From NCBI RefSeq assembly GCF_001766675.1, contig NZ_MJLT01000045.1, forward strand, positions 310,001 to 374,000: a stretch of DNA of 64,000 nucleotides. Reading direction: 5' to 3'. Under the pieces are notes generated by a model. That model saw nothing but the letters and a program-made list of their open reading frames with translations, was not told the DNA's origin and did not search any database. Of the stretch, positions 52,504 to 61,085 are shown piece after piece (within the stretch, counting starts at the first letter, position 1; every line of letters begins with the position of its first letter). The position numbers were made by a program, and so were the translations under genes. This DNA is from Arthrobacter sp. SW1 (lineage in GTDB: Bacteria > Actinomycetota > Actinomycetes > Actinomycetales > Micrococcaceae).

Positions 52504-53431
52504 ACAGGACGTCCGCCCCGTGACTGATCCCAACGTCGAAACCGGTCACATCACCTCGCCCGTCCTCAAGGGCAATCCCGAGGACTTGCGCGACCTCGAA
52601 GCCGGCCTGGACAAGCTCCAGTCCGACACGCAGCGCAAGGCCGGCATCGATTGGAGCCGCGTGCTGCTGCCGGTCGCGGCCTTGGTGGTGCTGATCCTCG
52701 TGTGGCAGTTCTACGTGTCCCTCGGCGTGAAGCGCCGCGACCTGGTCCCCGGACCGCTCGACGTCCTCGGCCAAATGGGCGTGCTCTGGTCCGAAGGCAA
52801 GGTCCAGGAATCGGTATGGACCTCGCTGCAGCGCGGCGTATTCGGCTTCCTCATCAGCGTGGTGATCGCGACGCCGGTAGGCCTGCTGCTGGCGCAGACC
52901 GCGCCGTTGCGCCGTGCCTTCGGCCCGCTGATTTCCGGCCTCCAGGTGCTGCCGTCCGTGGCGTGGGTTCCGGCCGCCATCATCTGGTTCGGCCTCAGCG
53001 ACGCCACCGTGTACTTCGTGGTGTTCATGGGCGCCATTCCGTCCATCATCAACGGGCTCATCTCCGGCGTGGACCAGATCCCGCCGCAGTACCGCAGCGT
53101 GGGCAAGGTCCTGGGCGCCAACCGGCTCCAGATGGCGTTGCAGATCATCCTTCCGGCGGCGCTGCCCGGCTACATCGGCGGCCTCAAGCAGGGTTGGGCC
53201 TTCTCCTGGCGCTCCCTCATGGCGGCCGAAATCATCGCCACCGGCGGCACCATCGGCTTCGGCCTGGGCTCGCTGCTTGACCAAGGCCGGCTCCTCTCGG
53301 ACATGGCCACCGTGATGTCCGCCATCCTGTTCATCCTTGCCGTGGGCATCCTCATCGAGCTGCTGGTCTTCGGACCCATCGAGAAGCGGCTCCTGCAGCG
53401 CCGCGGCCTGCTGGCCGGCGGAACGCGCTGA
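52493..53431 (+). CDS. ssuC: Sulfonate ABC transporter permease (SsuC-like)
   Basis: A 312-residue permease with about six membrane segments after a 55-residue hydrophilic N-terminus. The BPD-family loop is present: GANRLQMALQIILPAALPGY with SWRSLMAAEIIA. LQVLPSVAWVPAAIIWFGLS is typical of SsuC/TauC. Its start lies inside ssuB and a terminator follows 40 bases after its stop, closing the operon. Confidence 0.9.
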   Translation: MPTEQDVRPVTDPNVETGHITSPVLKGNPEDLRDLEAGLDKLQSDTQRKAGIDWSRVLLPVAALVVLILVWQFYVSLGVKRRDLVPGPLDVLGQMGVLWSEGKVQESVWTSLQRGVFGFLISVVIATPVGLLLAQTAPLRRAFGPLISGLQVLPSVAWVPAAIIWFGLSDATVYFVVFMGAIPSIINGLISGVDQIPPQYRSVGKVLGANRLQMALQIILPAALPGYIGGLKQGWAFSWRSLMAAEIIATGGTIGFGLGSLLDQGRLLSDMATVMSAILFILAVGILIELLVFGPIEKRLLQRRGLLAGGTR

Positions 53432-53470
53432 GCGCCTCCTAACGCAACACCAGGGCATCGCAACATCAGG

Positions 53471-53502
53471 GCCCGACGGCGACCTCCCGCCGTCGGGCTT
53501 TT
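53471..53502 (+). terminator. Intrinsic terminator of the ssu operon
   Basis: GCCCGACGGC (53471-53480) pairs perfectly with GCCGTCGGGC (53489-53498) across an 8-base loop and is followed by TTTT. Confidence 0.8.
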
Positions 53503-53666
53503 GCGTTTCCTTGGGCGGTTCTTCCGGTGGTTCGGCCGCCAAATCGATGGTTCCCTTCGAAAACGATGACGCGCACCATCGTTCCTGTAGCGAAACATCG
53601 ATTCCGGGGAAACCCCGGGCCACCCGTGGCAGGAATTCCCCGGCCCGCACGCGCGTTGACGCGGAC

Positions 53667-54710
53667 ATGACTCCGCACCCGCAGCGCATCGGCTTCCTCT
53701 CCTTCGGACATTGGGGCCGTGCCCAGGGCTCCAGGGTGCAGACGGCCCGCGACGCGCTGCTGCAGGGCATCGAGTTGGCGGTGGCAGCGGAGGAGATCGG
53801 GATCGACGGTGCCTTCTTCCGCGTCCACCATTTCGCCCGGCAGCAGGCCGCGCCCTTCCCCCTGCTCTCGGCCATCGCGGCCCGGACCAGCCGGATCGAG
53901 ATGGGCACCGGCGTCATCGACATGCGCTACGAGAACCCTCTGTACATGGCAGAAGAAGCGGCGGCCACGGACCTGATCAGCGGCGGCCGGCTGCAACTGG
54001 GCATCAGCCGTGGCTCACCCGAACCGGCCCTCAACGGAGCCGCAGCCTTCGGCTATGAGCCCGGCGACGGCGAAGACCCGGCAGCCATGGCGCGTCGGCA
54101 CACCGAACTGTTCCGGCACGCCATCGCGGGCCGCGGCGTCGCGCAGGCAGACCCCGCCTACGCCGGCGGCGGTACCGGGCTCCTGCCCATCCAGCCCACC
54201 GCGCCCGGCTTGCCTGAACGCATCTGGTGGGGTGCCGGCACCCGGAAGACCGCCGTCTGGGCCGCGGAGCAGGGCATGAACCTCATGAGCTCCACCCTGC
54301 TGACCGAGGACACGGGCGTGCCCTTCGACCAGCTGCAGGCCGAACAGATCCGCCTCTACCGGGAGGCCTGGGCCGGTGCGGGCCATGGCTTCGAGCCGCG
54401 GGTTTCCGTCAGCCGCAGCGTCATTCCCGTGGTGGACGACGAGGACCGGCACTACTTCGGACTCCGTGCCCAAGTGGACGGCCGCGACCAGGTGGGCGTG
54501 CTGGATGGCGCGCTGTCCCGTTTCGGCCGGAGCTACATCGGCGAACCGGATGTCATCGCCGAGGAACTCGCCAAGGATGAGGCAGTGCAGGCGGCGGACA
54601 CCCTGATGCTCACCGTGCCGAACCAGCTCGGCGTCGACTACAACGCCAAGTTGCTGGCCAACGTCGCGGAGCACATCGCCCCGGCACTGGGATGGACGCC
54701 CAAGGCCTGA
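53667..54710 (+). CDS. LLM-class flavin-dependent oxidoreductase
   Basis: A 347-residue luciferase-like monooxygenase with the family barrel: IGFLSFGHWGRAQGSRV, GIDGAFFRVHHFARQQAAPF, IEMGTGVIDMRYENPLYMAE, GRLQLGISRGSPEPA and, near the end, YIGEPDVIAEELAKDEAV. It uses reduced flavin (FMNH2 or F420H2). Alkanesulfonate monooxygenase belongs to this superfamily and the gene follows ssuABC, but it has its own terminator-separated unit and is not an obvious SsuD, so the substrate is left open. ATG 53667 gives the standard N-terminus; a 235-base gap with several small inverted repeats (e.g. CCGGGG-AAA-CCCCGG, 53604-53618) precedes it. Confidence 0.8.
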   Translation: MTPHPQRIGFLSFGHWGRAQGSRVQTARDALLQGIELAVAAEEIGIDGAFFRVHHFARQQAAPFPLLSAIAARTSRIEMGTGVIDMRYENPLYMAEEAAATDLISGGRLQLGISRGSPEPALNGAAAFGYEPGDGEDPAAMARRHTELFRHAIAGRGVAQADPAYAGGGTGLLPIQPTAPGLPERIWWGAGTRKTAVWAAEQGMNLMSSTLLTEDTGVPFDQLQAEQIRLYREAWAGAGHGFEPRVSVSRSVIPVVDDEDRHYFGLRAQVDGRDQVGVLDGALSRFGRSYIGEPDVIAEELAKDEAVQAADTLMLTVPNQLGVDYNAKLLANVAEHIAPALGWTPKA

Positions 54711-54732
54711 ACGCCACCCGGCGGTCAGGCCG

Positions 54733-54774
54733 GGACCGCTGATTTGGCCGGCGGGCCACATTCGCGGTCCTTTT
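54733..54774 (+). terminator. Terminator after the LLM oxidoreductase gene
   Basis: GGACCGC (54733-54739) pairs with GCGGTCC (54764-54770), with an inner TGGCC/GGCCA stem, and is followed by TTTT. Confidence 0.65.
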
Positions 54775-54913
54775 CTTGTGCTGTCCGGACAACATGCGCG
54801 CATCGAAGGCTCGGTAATGTTTCTGGCTGTGCGCGTGCACGGAGCCACCCGGAACCTTCAATGGCGAAGGTCTCCCGGCCTGAAAATCAATGTGAGAGGA
54901 AGCGGCAGCTTCG

Positions 54914-56530
54914 TTGAAAGCCCTGGACCCCGACGACGACGGCGTCGTCACCCTGCTGAGCGACATCCTTGAGGACCTGGGCGTGGACAACGCGCGGCTG
55001 CTGCTGGCGCCGGCGGCGGACAACCGGACCGTACTCGAAACGCTGATCGTCGACGCCGAAGATGAAGCCGAAGTGCCTCCCGGCACCTTGGTGCTGCTCA
55101 TCGGAGCCCGTGGCCGGGCCGCGCTGCCCGCGATACGGCGGATCGCCGCCCACCGGCCCGCGGCAGTGGCCATCAAAGGCAATGAGCACGACCTTGAAGC
55201 GGTGGCTGAAGTCCTGCAGCCCACGGGCGTGGGGCTGGTGGCGGTGGCGCCGGGCCTGCGCTGGGACAAGTTGGAGGGCGTTGCCCTGGACCGCGTCCGC
55301 GAACCCGGGATGCCGGCGGAAGGCACCGGCGCTGTTCACCGGGACCTTTTCGCGATCGCCCAGACCACGGCCACGCTGACCAACGGACACGTGGTGATCG
55401 AAGACCCGGCCAACAGGGTCCTGGCCTATTCACCGGCGTCCAACGACGTTGATGAGCTCCGCCGGCTTTCCATCCTGGCAAGGCGGGGACCGGAGCGGTA
55501 CCAGAAGCTCCTCAAGGAATCGGGAGTGTACAAGCACCTCCAGGCCGCCGAGGTACCGGTCCACGTGGAAGCCAACCCGGAAGCCGGACTCCGTGAACGC
55601 GTGGCCATCGGCATCCACGCCGGAAGCCGCGTCCTGGGTTACATCTGGCTGCAGGAAGGCGCCGGCCCACTGGCTCCCAACACCGACCGGCTCATGATCG
55701 GGGCGGCACGGCACGCGGCGATCGAGCTGGCGCGCCACCGCAATGAACAGGCCCAATCGATGCGCGAAGACCGTGTATCCGGCCTGTTGAGCGGCACGGC
55801 CCAGGTACATTCGCAGGCCCAGGCCGCGGGCATCGACCCGGCCAGGCCTGCGGCGCTGGTCCTGGTGTCCGCCGGCGGGCTGGACCAGAGCCCCGCCGGC
55901 CTTCAGCTCCGCAGGGGAGAGCTGTCCAACCTGGCCTCCATCCACGCGGCTGCATATCGGCCTGGAGCAATAGTGGGGGCGCTCGGCACGGAGACGGCCA
56001 TCATCCTGCCGGACCTCGACCCGGCAAAGTCGCTTCCGGCCATCAACCGCCTGGTCAACGTGATCGTGCGGGACGCCACCACGCACCTGCATTTCCAGGT
56101 CCAGGCGGCCGTCGGGCCGATCGTTCCGCGGCTGGACTCCCTGCACACCACCTTGGGGCACGTCCGGGGTGTCCTGAAGGTCATGGAAGCAAGGCCTTCT
56201 CTCCGGGTGGCCTCCTACAGCGACGTGGAAACGACCGTCCTGAGCAATGAATTGATGGAGCTGCTGGAGGCCAGGACATCCCTGCGGCACGAGGGAATCG
56301 CCACCCTCTGCACGCGGTACCCGGAGTTCGCGCTGACGCTGTTGAGCTACCTGGACTTCTTCGGCGACGTAAACCGCTGCGCGGAAGAGCTCGCCGTCCA
56401 CCGCAACACCGTCCATTACCGTCTCCGGCGGGCATGCGAGGTGGCGGGCCTTGACCTGCAGTCCGCGGACGAGCGCCTTCTGGCCCACCTCCAAATCAAG
56501 CTGTGGAACCGCACCGGGAACAAGGGGTAA
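54914..56530 (+). CDS. PucR-type transcriptional regulator upstream of glutaminase
   Basis: A 538-residue regulator. The N-terminal 200 residues resemble a PucR ligand-sensing region (VVTLLSDILEDLGVDNARLL, VLLIGARGRAALPAI). A middle GGDEF-like/CdaR domain follows, and the C-terminus is a PucR-type HTH: FFGDVNRCAEELAVHRNTVH, YRLRRACEVAGLDL. TTG 54914 is taken as start, with GAGAGGAAG about ten bases upstream. It ends four bases before the glsA start, so it likely controls glutaminase in response to a nitrogen signal (inference). A related regulator lies at 62441. Confidence 0.78.
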   Translation: MKALDPDDDGVVTLLSDILEDLGVDNARLLLAPAADNRTVLETLIVDAEDEAEVPPGTLVLLIGARGRAALPAIRRIAAHRPAAVAIKGNEHDLEAVAEVLQPTGVGLVAVAPGLRWDKLEGVALDRVREPGMPAEGTGAVHRDLFAIAQTTATLTNGHVVIEDPANRVLAYSPASNDVDELRRLSILARRGPERYQKLLKESGVYKHLQAAEVPVHVEANPEAGLRERVAIGIHAGSRVLGYIWLQEGAGPLAPNTDRLMIGAARHAAIELARHRNEQAQSMREDRVSGLLSGTAQVHSQAQAAGIDPARPAALVLVSAGGLDQSPAGLQLRRGELSNLASIHAAAYRPGAIVGALGTETAIILPDLDPAKSLPAINRLVNVIVRDATTHLHFQVQAAVGPIVPRLDSLHTTLGHVRGVLKVMEARPSLRVASYSDVETTVLSNELMELLEARTSLRHEGIATLCTRYPEFALTLLSYLDFFGDVNRCAEELAVHRNTVHYRLRRACEVAGLDLQSADERLLAHLQIKLWNRTGNKG

Positions 56531-56534
56531 CGCC

Positions 56535-57446
56535 GTGAACATGCAGAACCTCCTTGAGGACATTGCCGGCGCCGTGCAGTCGCAGCTCGGCCAGGGCCAG
56601 GTGGCTGACTACATCCCGCAGTTGGCCACCGTAGACCCGTACTGTTTCGGCATTTCCGTGGCCACCCGGGACGGGGAGGTCTACTCCGCCGGGGACGCCC
56701 GCACCGCCTTCTCCATCCAGAGCATCTCCAAGGTGTTTGCCCTCGCCCTGGTGCTGGCCCTCGACGGCGAAGACATTTGGAAGCGCGTCTTCCGCGAACC
56801 CTCCGGCAATCCCTTCAATTCCTTGATCCAGCTGGAAAGCGAAGGCGGCATTCCCCGGAATCCCTTCATCAACGCCGGGGCCATCGTGGTGACGGACAGG
56901 CTGCTCAGCATGACCGGCGACGCCGCCGGCGCCGTGCGCGGACTGATGCGGGAGGAGACCGGCAACGCGGGGATCGACGTGGACCCGCGCGTGGCCGGCT
57001 CCGAGCTCGGGAACAGCCACCGCAACGCGTCGCTGGCGCACTTCCTGGCAAGCTGCGGCAACCTGGAAAACCCGGTGGAGGACGTGCTCGACTCCTACGT
57101 GAAGCAGTGCGCGCTGGCCATGAGCTGCGAGGACCTGGCACTGGCCACCAGGTTCCTCGCCTCGAACGGCCTGCGGACGGACGGTACCCGCCTGCTGTCC
57201 CCGGCTCAGACCAAGAGGATCAACGCCGTGATGCTCACCTGCGGCACCTACGACGCCGCCGGCGAGTTCGCCTACCGCGTGGGCCTGCCGGGCAAGAGCG
57301 GCGTGGGCGGCGGCATTGTGGCGGTGGTTCCGGACAAGTGCGCCATCAGCGTGTGGAGCCCGGGGCTGGGCCGTTCCGGGAATTCCGTGGCCGGCGTTGC
57401 CGCGTTGGACGAGTTCACCACGCGCACGGGGTGGTCGGTCTTCTAG
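56535..57446 (+). CDS. glsA: Glutaminase A
   Basis: A 303-residue serine-dependent beta-lactamase-fold glutaminase converting glutamine to glutamate and ammonia. Motifs: FSIQSISKVFALALVL (catalytic Ser-x-x-Lys), GGIPRNPFINAGAIVV, CALAMSCEDLALATRFLASN and VGLPGKSGVGGGIVAVVP. GTG 56535 (or ATG 56541) follows the regulator stop after four bases, with AAGGGG overlapping that stop. Cytoplasmic, no signal peptide. Confidence 0.94.
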   Translation: MNMQNLLEDIAGAVQSQLGQGQVADYIPQLATVDPYCFGISVATRDGEVYSAGDARTAFSIQSISKVFALALVLALDGEDIWKRVFREPSGNPFNSLIQLESEGGIPRNPFINAGAIVVTDRLLSMTGDAAGAVRGLMREETGNAGIDVDPRVAGSELGNSHRNASLAHFLASCGNLENPVEDVLDSYVKQCALAMSCEDLALATRFLASNGLRTDGTRLLSPAQTKRINAVMLTCGTYDAAGEFAYRVGLPGKSGVGGGIVAVVPDKCAISVWSPGLGRSGNSVAGVAALDEFTTRTGWSVF

Positions 57447-57454
57447 ACGCAATG

Positions 57455-57534
57455 TGACGCCGGATTACCTCCCGTTAACCGGTGTTTCCGGGCCTTTGAA
57501 GCATGTTACGGCGCGGCCCTACAGTCTTTGCATG
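57455..57534 (+). promoter_or_regulatory. Conserved sulfur-gene promoter, copy B (siroheme synthase)
   Basis: An 80-base block from TGACG (57455) to ATG 57532-57534: GTTTCC at 57484-57489, GGGCC directly after it, -35 TTGAAG at 57496-57501, an 18-base spacer and -10 TACAGT at 57520-57525. Same layout as copies A and C; copies A and B also share GTTTCCGG.CCTTTG and CCTACAGTC. Confidence 0.78.
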
Positions 57535-58803
57535 GCACTACAGGACATCTATCCCACGGCACTGCGCCTGCTCGGCCGCCCCGTGCTGGTGGTGGGCGGC
57601 GGCCCCGTTGCCGCGCGCCGCGCCAAGGGATTGCTCGACGCCGGGGCCGAGGTCACCGTCGTCGCACCAGTTGCCTCTCCCGCGCTCCGCGAACTCGCCG
57701 ACGCCGGCCTGCTCGCCTGGGAGCAGCGGGACTACCGCTCGTCAGACGTCGACGGCGTGTGGTTCGTCCAGACCGCCACCGGCGTTTCGGAGGTGGACGC
57801 CCAGGTGGCCGCCGACGCCGAGGCGCAACGGATCTGGTGCGTCAACGCCTCCGACCACGAATCCTCCGCCGCCTGGACGCCCGCCGTCGCAGTTGTCGAG
57901 GACGTCAAGATTGCGGTGAACGCCGGGGGAGACCCGCGCCGCGCGATGGCGCTGCGCGACGCCGTCGCCACAGCCCTTGAAACGGGAGACCTCCCGCTGC
58001 GCCGGCACCGCCGGGTCTCGACAGGCTCGACCACCGGCTCGGTTGCCTTGGTGGGCGGCGGTCCCGGCGACACCGGGCTCATCACCGTCCGGGGCCGCCG
58101 GCTCCTGGCCCAGGCCGACGTCGTCGTGGCCGACCGCCTCGGCCCGCGCGAGCTGCTGAAGGACCTTGCACCGGACGTCCGCGTCATCGAAGTCGGCAAG
58201 ACTCCTGGCCACCACCCCGTACCGCAGCTGGAGATCAACCGCATCCTCGTGGACGAGGCTCTGGCCGGAAACCGCGTGGTCCGGCTCAAAGGCGGCGACC
58301 CCTACGTGCTGGGACGCGGCGGCGAGGAAGCCGAATTCTGCCGGCAGAACGGCGTCGAGGTTGAAGTGGTTCCCGGCGTCACCTCCGCCATCTCGGTCCC
58401 GGCCGCGGCCGGGATCCCCGTGACGCACCGCGGACTGGCCAAGGGCTTCAGCGTGGTGACCGGCCACGAGGAGCTCGCCGAAGTCCCCGCCCGCCCGGAC
58501 CACACTGTGATCCTGCTCATGGGCGTGGCGAAACTCCGCGGATCCGCGGCCGCCCTCGCGGCCGCCGGAATGCCTCTGGACACGCCGGTAGGTATCGTAG
58601 AGAACGGCTACATGCCCGAACAGCGCGTCACCATCGGCACCCTGGAAAGCATCGCGGACCAGGCGGAAGCCAGCGGTGTGGCCAATCCCGCAGTGGTGGT
58701 GATCGGCGACGTCGTGCGTGTCAGCCCGTACGCTCCCGAACATTTCAAGACCGCCGATTACAGCACTTTGACTCCCAACAAACCCCGGGCAGCAGCCCTC
58801 TAG
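57532..58803 (+). CDS. cysG: Siroheme synthase: precorrin-2 dehydrogenase - uroporphyrinogen-III methyltransferase fusion
   Basis: A 423-residue fusion. Residues 1-155 form an NAD-binding precorrin-2 dehydrogenase (VLVVGGGPVAARRAKGLLDA). Residues 170-410 form SUMT: VALVGGGPGDTGLITVRGRR, VVRLKGGDPYVLGRGGEE, GVTSAISVPAAAGIPVTHRG and GIVENGYMPEQRVTIG. The linker contains STGSTTG, encoded by a family-C repeat. It supplies sirohydrochlorin for the sulfite reductase; the chelatase at 41790 probably adds iron. ATG 57532 is fixed by the leaderless promoter. fprA follows by 45 bases. Confidence 0.92.
   Translation: MALQDIYPTALRLLGRPVLVVGGGPVAARRAKGLLDAGAEVTVVAPVASPALRELADAGLLAWEQRDYRSSDVDGVWFVQTATGVSEVDAQVAADAEAQRIWCVNASDHESSAAWTPAVAVVEDVKIAVNAGGDPRRAMALRDAVATALETGDLPLRRHRRVSTGSTTGSVALVGGGPGDTGLITVRGRRLLAQADVVVADRLGPRELLKDLAPDVRVIEVGKTPGHHPVPQLEINRILVDEALAGNRVVRLKGGDPYVLGRGGEEAEFCRQNGVEVEVVPGVTSAISVPAAAGIPVTHRGLAKGFSVVTGHEELAEVPARPDHTVILLMGVAKLRGSAAALAAAGMPLDTPVGIVENGYMPEQRVTIGTLESIADQAEASGVANPAVVVIGDVVRVSPYAPEHFKTADYSTLTPNKPRAAAL
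58014..58037 (+). repeat. Family-C repeat inside the siroheme synthase linker
   Basis: GTCTCGACAGGCTCGACCAC lies at 58015-58034 and encodes STGST in the interdomain linker. It matches the repeat at the start of cysN (TTTCGACAGGCTCAATCACC) at most positions and in the same reading frame. Confidence 0.75.
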
Positions 58804-58848
58804 CCCCTGCGCCAAACACAGCCCGCGCCGAAGAAAAGGAACACAGCC

Positions 58849-60315
58849 GTGTCATCAAGCACCACCGTAGGATCCATCGAGCGTCCGCTGCGCGTTGCCG
58901 TCATCGGCTCCGGCCCGGCCGGCGTCTACGCCGCGGACATCCTCACCAAGAGCGAAGCCGTCAAGAGCGGCGAGCTGAATGTCAGCATCGACCTCTTCGA
59001 CCGTTACCCGGCACCCTACGGCCTGATCCGCTACGGCGTTGCCCCGGACCACCCCCGCATCAAGGGCATCGTCAACGCCCTGCACAAGGTCCTGGACCGC
59101 GGCGACATCCGCTTCTTCGGCAACGTGGACTACGGCACGGACCTCTCCATCGAGGACCTCCGCACGCACTACGACGCCGTCATCTTCGCCACCGGCGCCA
59201 TCAAGGACGCGGACCTGAACATCCCCGGCATCGAACTCGAGGGCTCCTACGGCGGCGCCGACTTCGTCTCCTGGTACGACGGCCACCCGGACGTCCCCCG
59301 CGAATGGCCGCTGGAGGCCAAGGAAATCGCCGTGCTCGGCAACGGCAACGTGGCCCTGGACGTGGCCCGTGTCCTCTCCAAGCACGCCGACGACCTCCTG
59401 GTTACCGAAATTCCGGACAACGTCTACGCCGGCCTGAAGAACTCCCCGGTCACCGACGTGCACGTCTTCGGCCGCCGCGGCCCGGCCCAGGTGAAGTTCA
59501 CCCCGCTGGAACTGCGCGAACTGTCCCACTCCAAGGACGTGGACATCATCCTCTACGCCGAGGACTTCGAGTTCGACGAAGCTTCGGACGAGGCCATCCA
59601 GACGAACAACCAGGTCAAGACCATGGTGGGCACCCTCACCAACTGGATCGCCGAACAGCCCGAGGACCTCTCCGAGCTCAAGGCCTCCCGCCGCCTGCAC
59701 CTGCACTTCCTGCACAGCCCGGTGGAAATCGTGGACTCCGCCGAGGCCCCCGGCAAGGTGGCAGGCATCAAGTTCGAACGCACCGAACTGGACGGCACCG
59801 GCAACGCCCGCGGCACCGGCGAATTCATCGACTACCCGGTCCAGGCCGTCTACCGCGCCATCGGCTACTTCGGTTCGGCCCTGCCGGACGTCGAGTTCGA
59901 CCACAAGAAGGGCGTCATCACCAACGACGGCGGCCGCGTGCTGGACGCTTCCGGCGAGCACGTTCCCGGTCTGTACGCCACCGGCTGGATCAAGCGCGGC
60001 CCTGTCGGCCTGATCGGCCACACCAAGGGCGACGCGCTCGAGACCGTCACCTACCTCCTGGAAGACCGCGAAAACCTGCCGTTCGCCGCCGTTCCGGAAG
60101 CGGACGCCGTCGTCGAACTGCTTGAGGCCCGCGGCGTGAAGTACACCAGCTGGGAAGGCTGGCTGGCACTGGACGCCCACGAGCTCGCGCTCGGCGCGGC
60201 AGCCACGGAGGCCGGCACCTCGCACGGCGTCGAGGTCGCCCGTGAGCGCATCAAGGTTGTCTCCCGCGAAGAGATGGTGGCCATCTCCCGCGACGGCGTC
60301 GCCGCGAACGTCTAA
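58849..60315 (+). CDS. fprA: Ferredoxin-NADP reductase, FprA type
   Basis: A 488-residue FAD/NADP enzyme of the adrenodoxin-reductase family. FAD site VAVIGSGPAGVYAADIL, then YGLIRYGVAPDHPRIKGI, NADP site AVLGNGNVALDVARVL and the C-terminal YATGWIKRGPVGLIGHTKGD. It reduces ferredoxin with NADPH; in corynebacteria a related gene is co-transcribed with sulfite reductase, and here it follows siroheme synthase, so it most likely powers sulfite reduction. GTG 58849 has AAAAGGA upstream. Confidence 0.93.
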   Translation: MSSSTTVGSIERPLRVAVIGSGPAGVYAADILTKSEAVKSGELNVSIDLFDRYPAPYGLIRYGVAPDHPRIKGIVNALHKVLDRGDIRFFGNVDYGTDLSIEDLRTHYDAVIFATGAIKDADLNIPGIELEGSYGGADFVSWYDGHPDVPREWPLEAKEIAVLGNGNVALDVARVLSKHADDLLVTEIPDNVYAGLKNSPVTDVHVFGRRGPAQVKFTPLELRELSHSKDVDIILYAEDFEFDEASDEAIQTNNQVKTMVGTLTNWIAEQPEDLSELKASRRLHLHFLHSPVEIVDSAEAPGKVAGIKFERTELDGTGNARGTGEFIDYPVQAVYRAIGYFGSALPDVEFDHKKGVITNDGGRVLDASGEHVPGLYATGWIKRGPVGLIGHTKGDALETVTYLLEDRENLPFAAVPEADAVVELLEARGVKYTSWEGWLALDAHELALGAAATEAGTSHGVEVARERIKVVSREEMVAISRDGVAANV

Positions 60316-60325
60316 CCCCAAAAGA

Positions 60326-60388
60326 CAACGCGGGGTCACTTACGGCCCATTCCGGTGCTCCGGATGGGCCGTAAGTGACCCCGCGTTG
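60326..60388. repeat. Palindromic repeat family A, copy 3
   Basis: The most perfect copy: two 25-base arms (60326-60350 and 60364-60388) pair without mismatch around the 13-base TCCGGTGCTCCGG. It sits between the converging fprA and gntR-type genes and may act as a bidirectional terminator. Confidence 0.9.
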
Positions 60389-60404
60389 CTGTTTAAGCGG
60401 CGGC

Positions 60405-61085
60405 TTAGCTGCCCAGCCACTCCGCGCATGAGTCCAGGTTCCGGTTGACGCTGTCGACGGCGGCGGCCGGGTCGCGTGCCTCGATGGCGTCCACGAGTTC
60501 GTCGTGGCCTTCGCCGGGGACGCCGTTGAAGCCGGCGCGCTGGCGCTGGACGAGGAGGTCGGCGTGCATGGCGCCGCTGAAGCTTGCGTAGAGCTCGTGC
60601 AGCAGCGGGTTGCCGGAAGCCTTGGCCACGAGGTCGTGGAACGCCCAGTCGGACTTGGCCCAGGTGACGATGTCCTCCGCGGCCCAGGCCTCGCGCCAGG
60701 CACGAAGCAGTCCGCGCATCGCCTCGATATCCGCGGCCGTCGCGTTGGTGGCTGCGAGGCGGGCGGCCTGCGTGTCCAGGGCCAAGCGGACTTCGAGCAC
60801 GTGCTGCGGGGTGTGGTCCTTGTACATCCGCCGGGCCGCGCCGGACATTTCGCTGGTGGCGCGCACGTAGGTGCCGTCGCCGCGGCGGACTTCCAGCATG
60901 CCGCTGTGGGCCAACGCCTTGACCGCTTCCCGGAGCGTGCCGCGGGAGACCGAGAGCAGGGCCATCAGTTCCGGTTCGGCGGGAATCCGCTCTTCGAGGG
61001 GCCATTCGCCGGACTGGATCATGCCGCGCAGTCGCGCGGTGACCTCATCGGCCAGGACGGGGCGGTGCACGGAGGACAGGCTCAT
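60405..61085 (-). CDS. FadR/GntR-family transcriptional regulator
   Basis: A 226-residue regulator with winged HTH (VLADEVTARLRGMIQSGEWP, SVSRGTLREAVKALAHSGML) and an all-helical FCD effector domain (LEVRLALDTQAARLAA, DWAFHDLVAKASGNPLL). ATG 61085 overlaps the stop of the MFS gene as ATGA, so both are one operon and the regulator likely controls it. The palindrome ACGTTTGACGT at 62359 in front of the operon is a candidate operator. Confidence 0.88.
   Translation of the reverse strand: MSLSSVHRPVLADEVTARLRGMIQSGEWPLEERIPAEPELMALLSVSRGTLREAVKALAHSGMLEVRRGDGTYVRATSEMSGAARRMYKDHTPQHVLEVRLALDTQAARLAATNATAADIEAMRGLLRAWREAWAAEDIVTWAKSDWAFHDLVAKASGNPLLHELYASFSGAMHADLLVQRQRAGFNGVPGEGHDELVDAIEARDPAAAVDSVNRNLDSCAEWLGS

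Noticed and set aside
53667-54710. Calling the LLM flavoenzyme SsuD, the alkanesulfonate monooxygenase of the ssu operon.
   Set aside because: A terminator separates it from ssuABC and the sequence lacks an SsuD-specific pattern I could recognise, so only the superfamily is stated.
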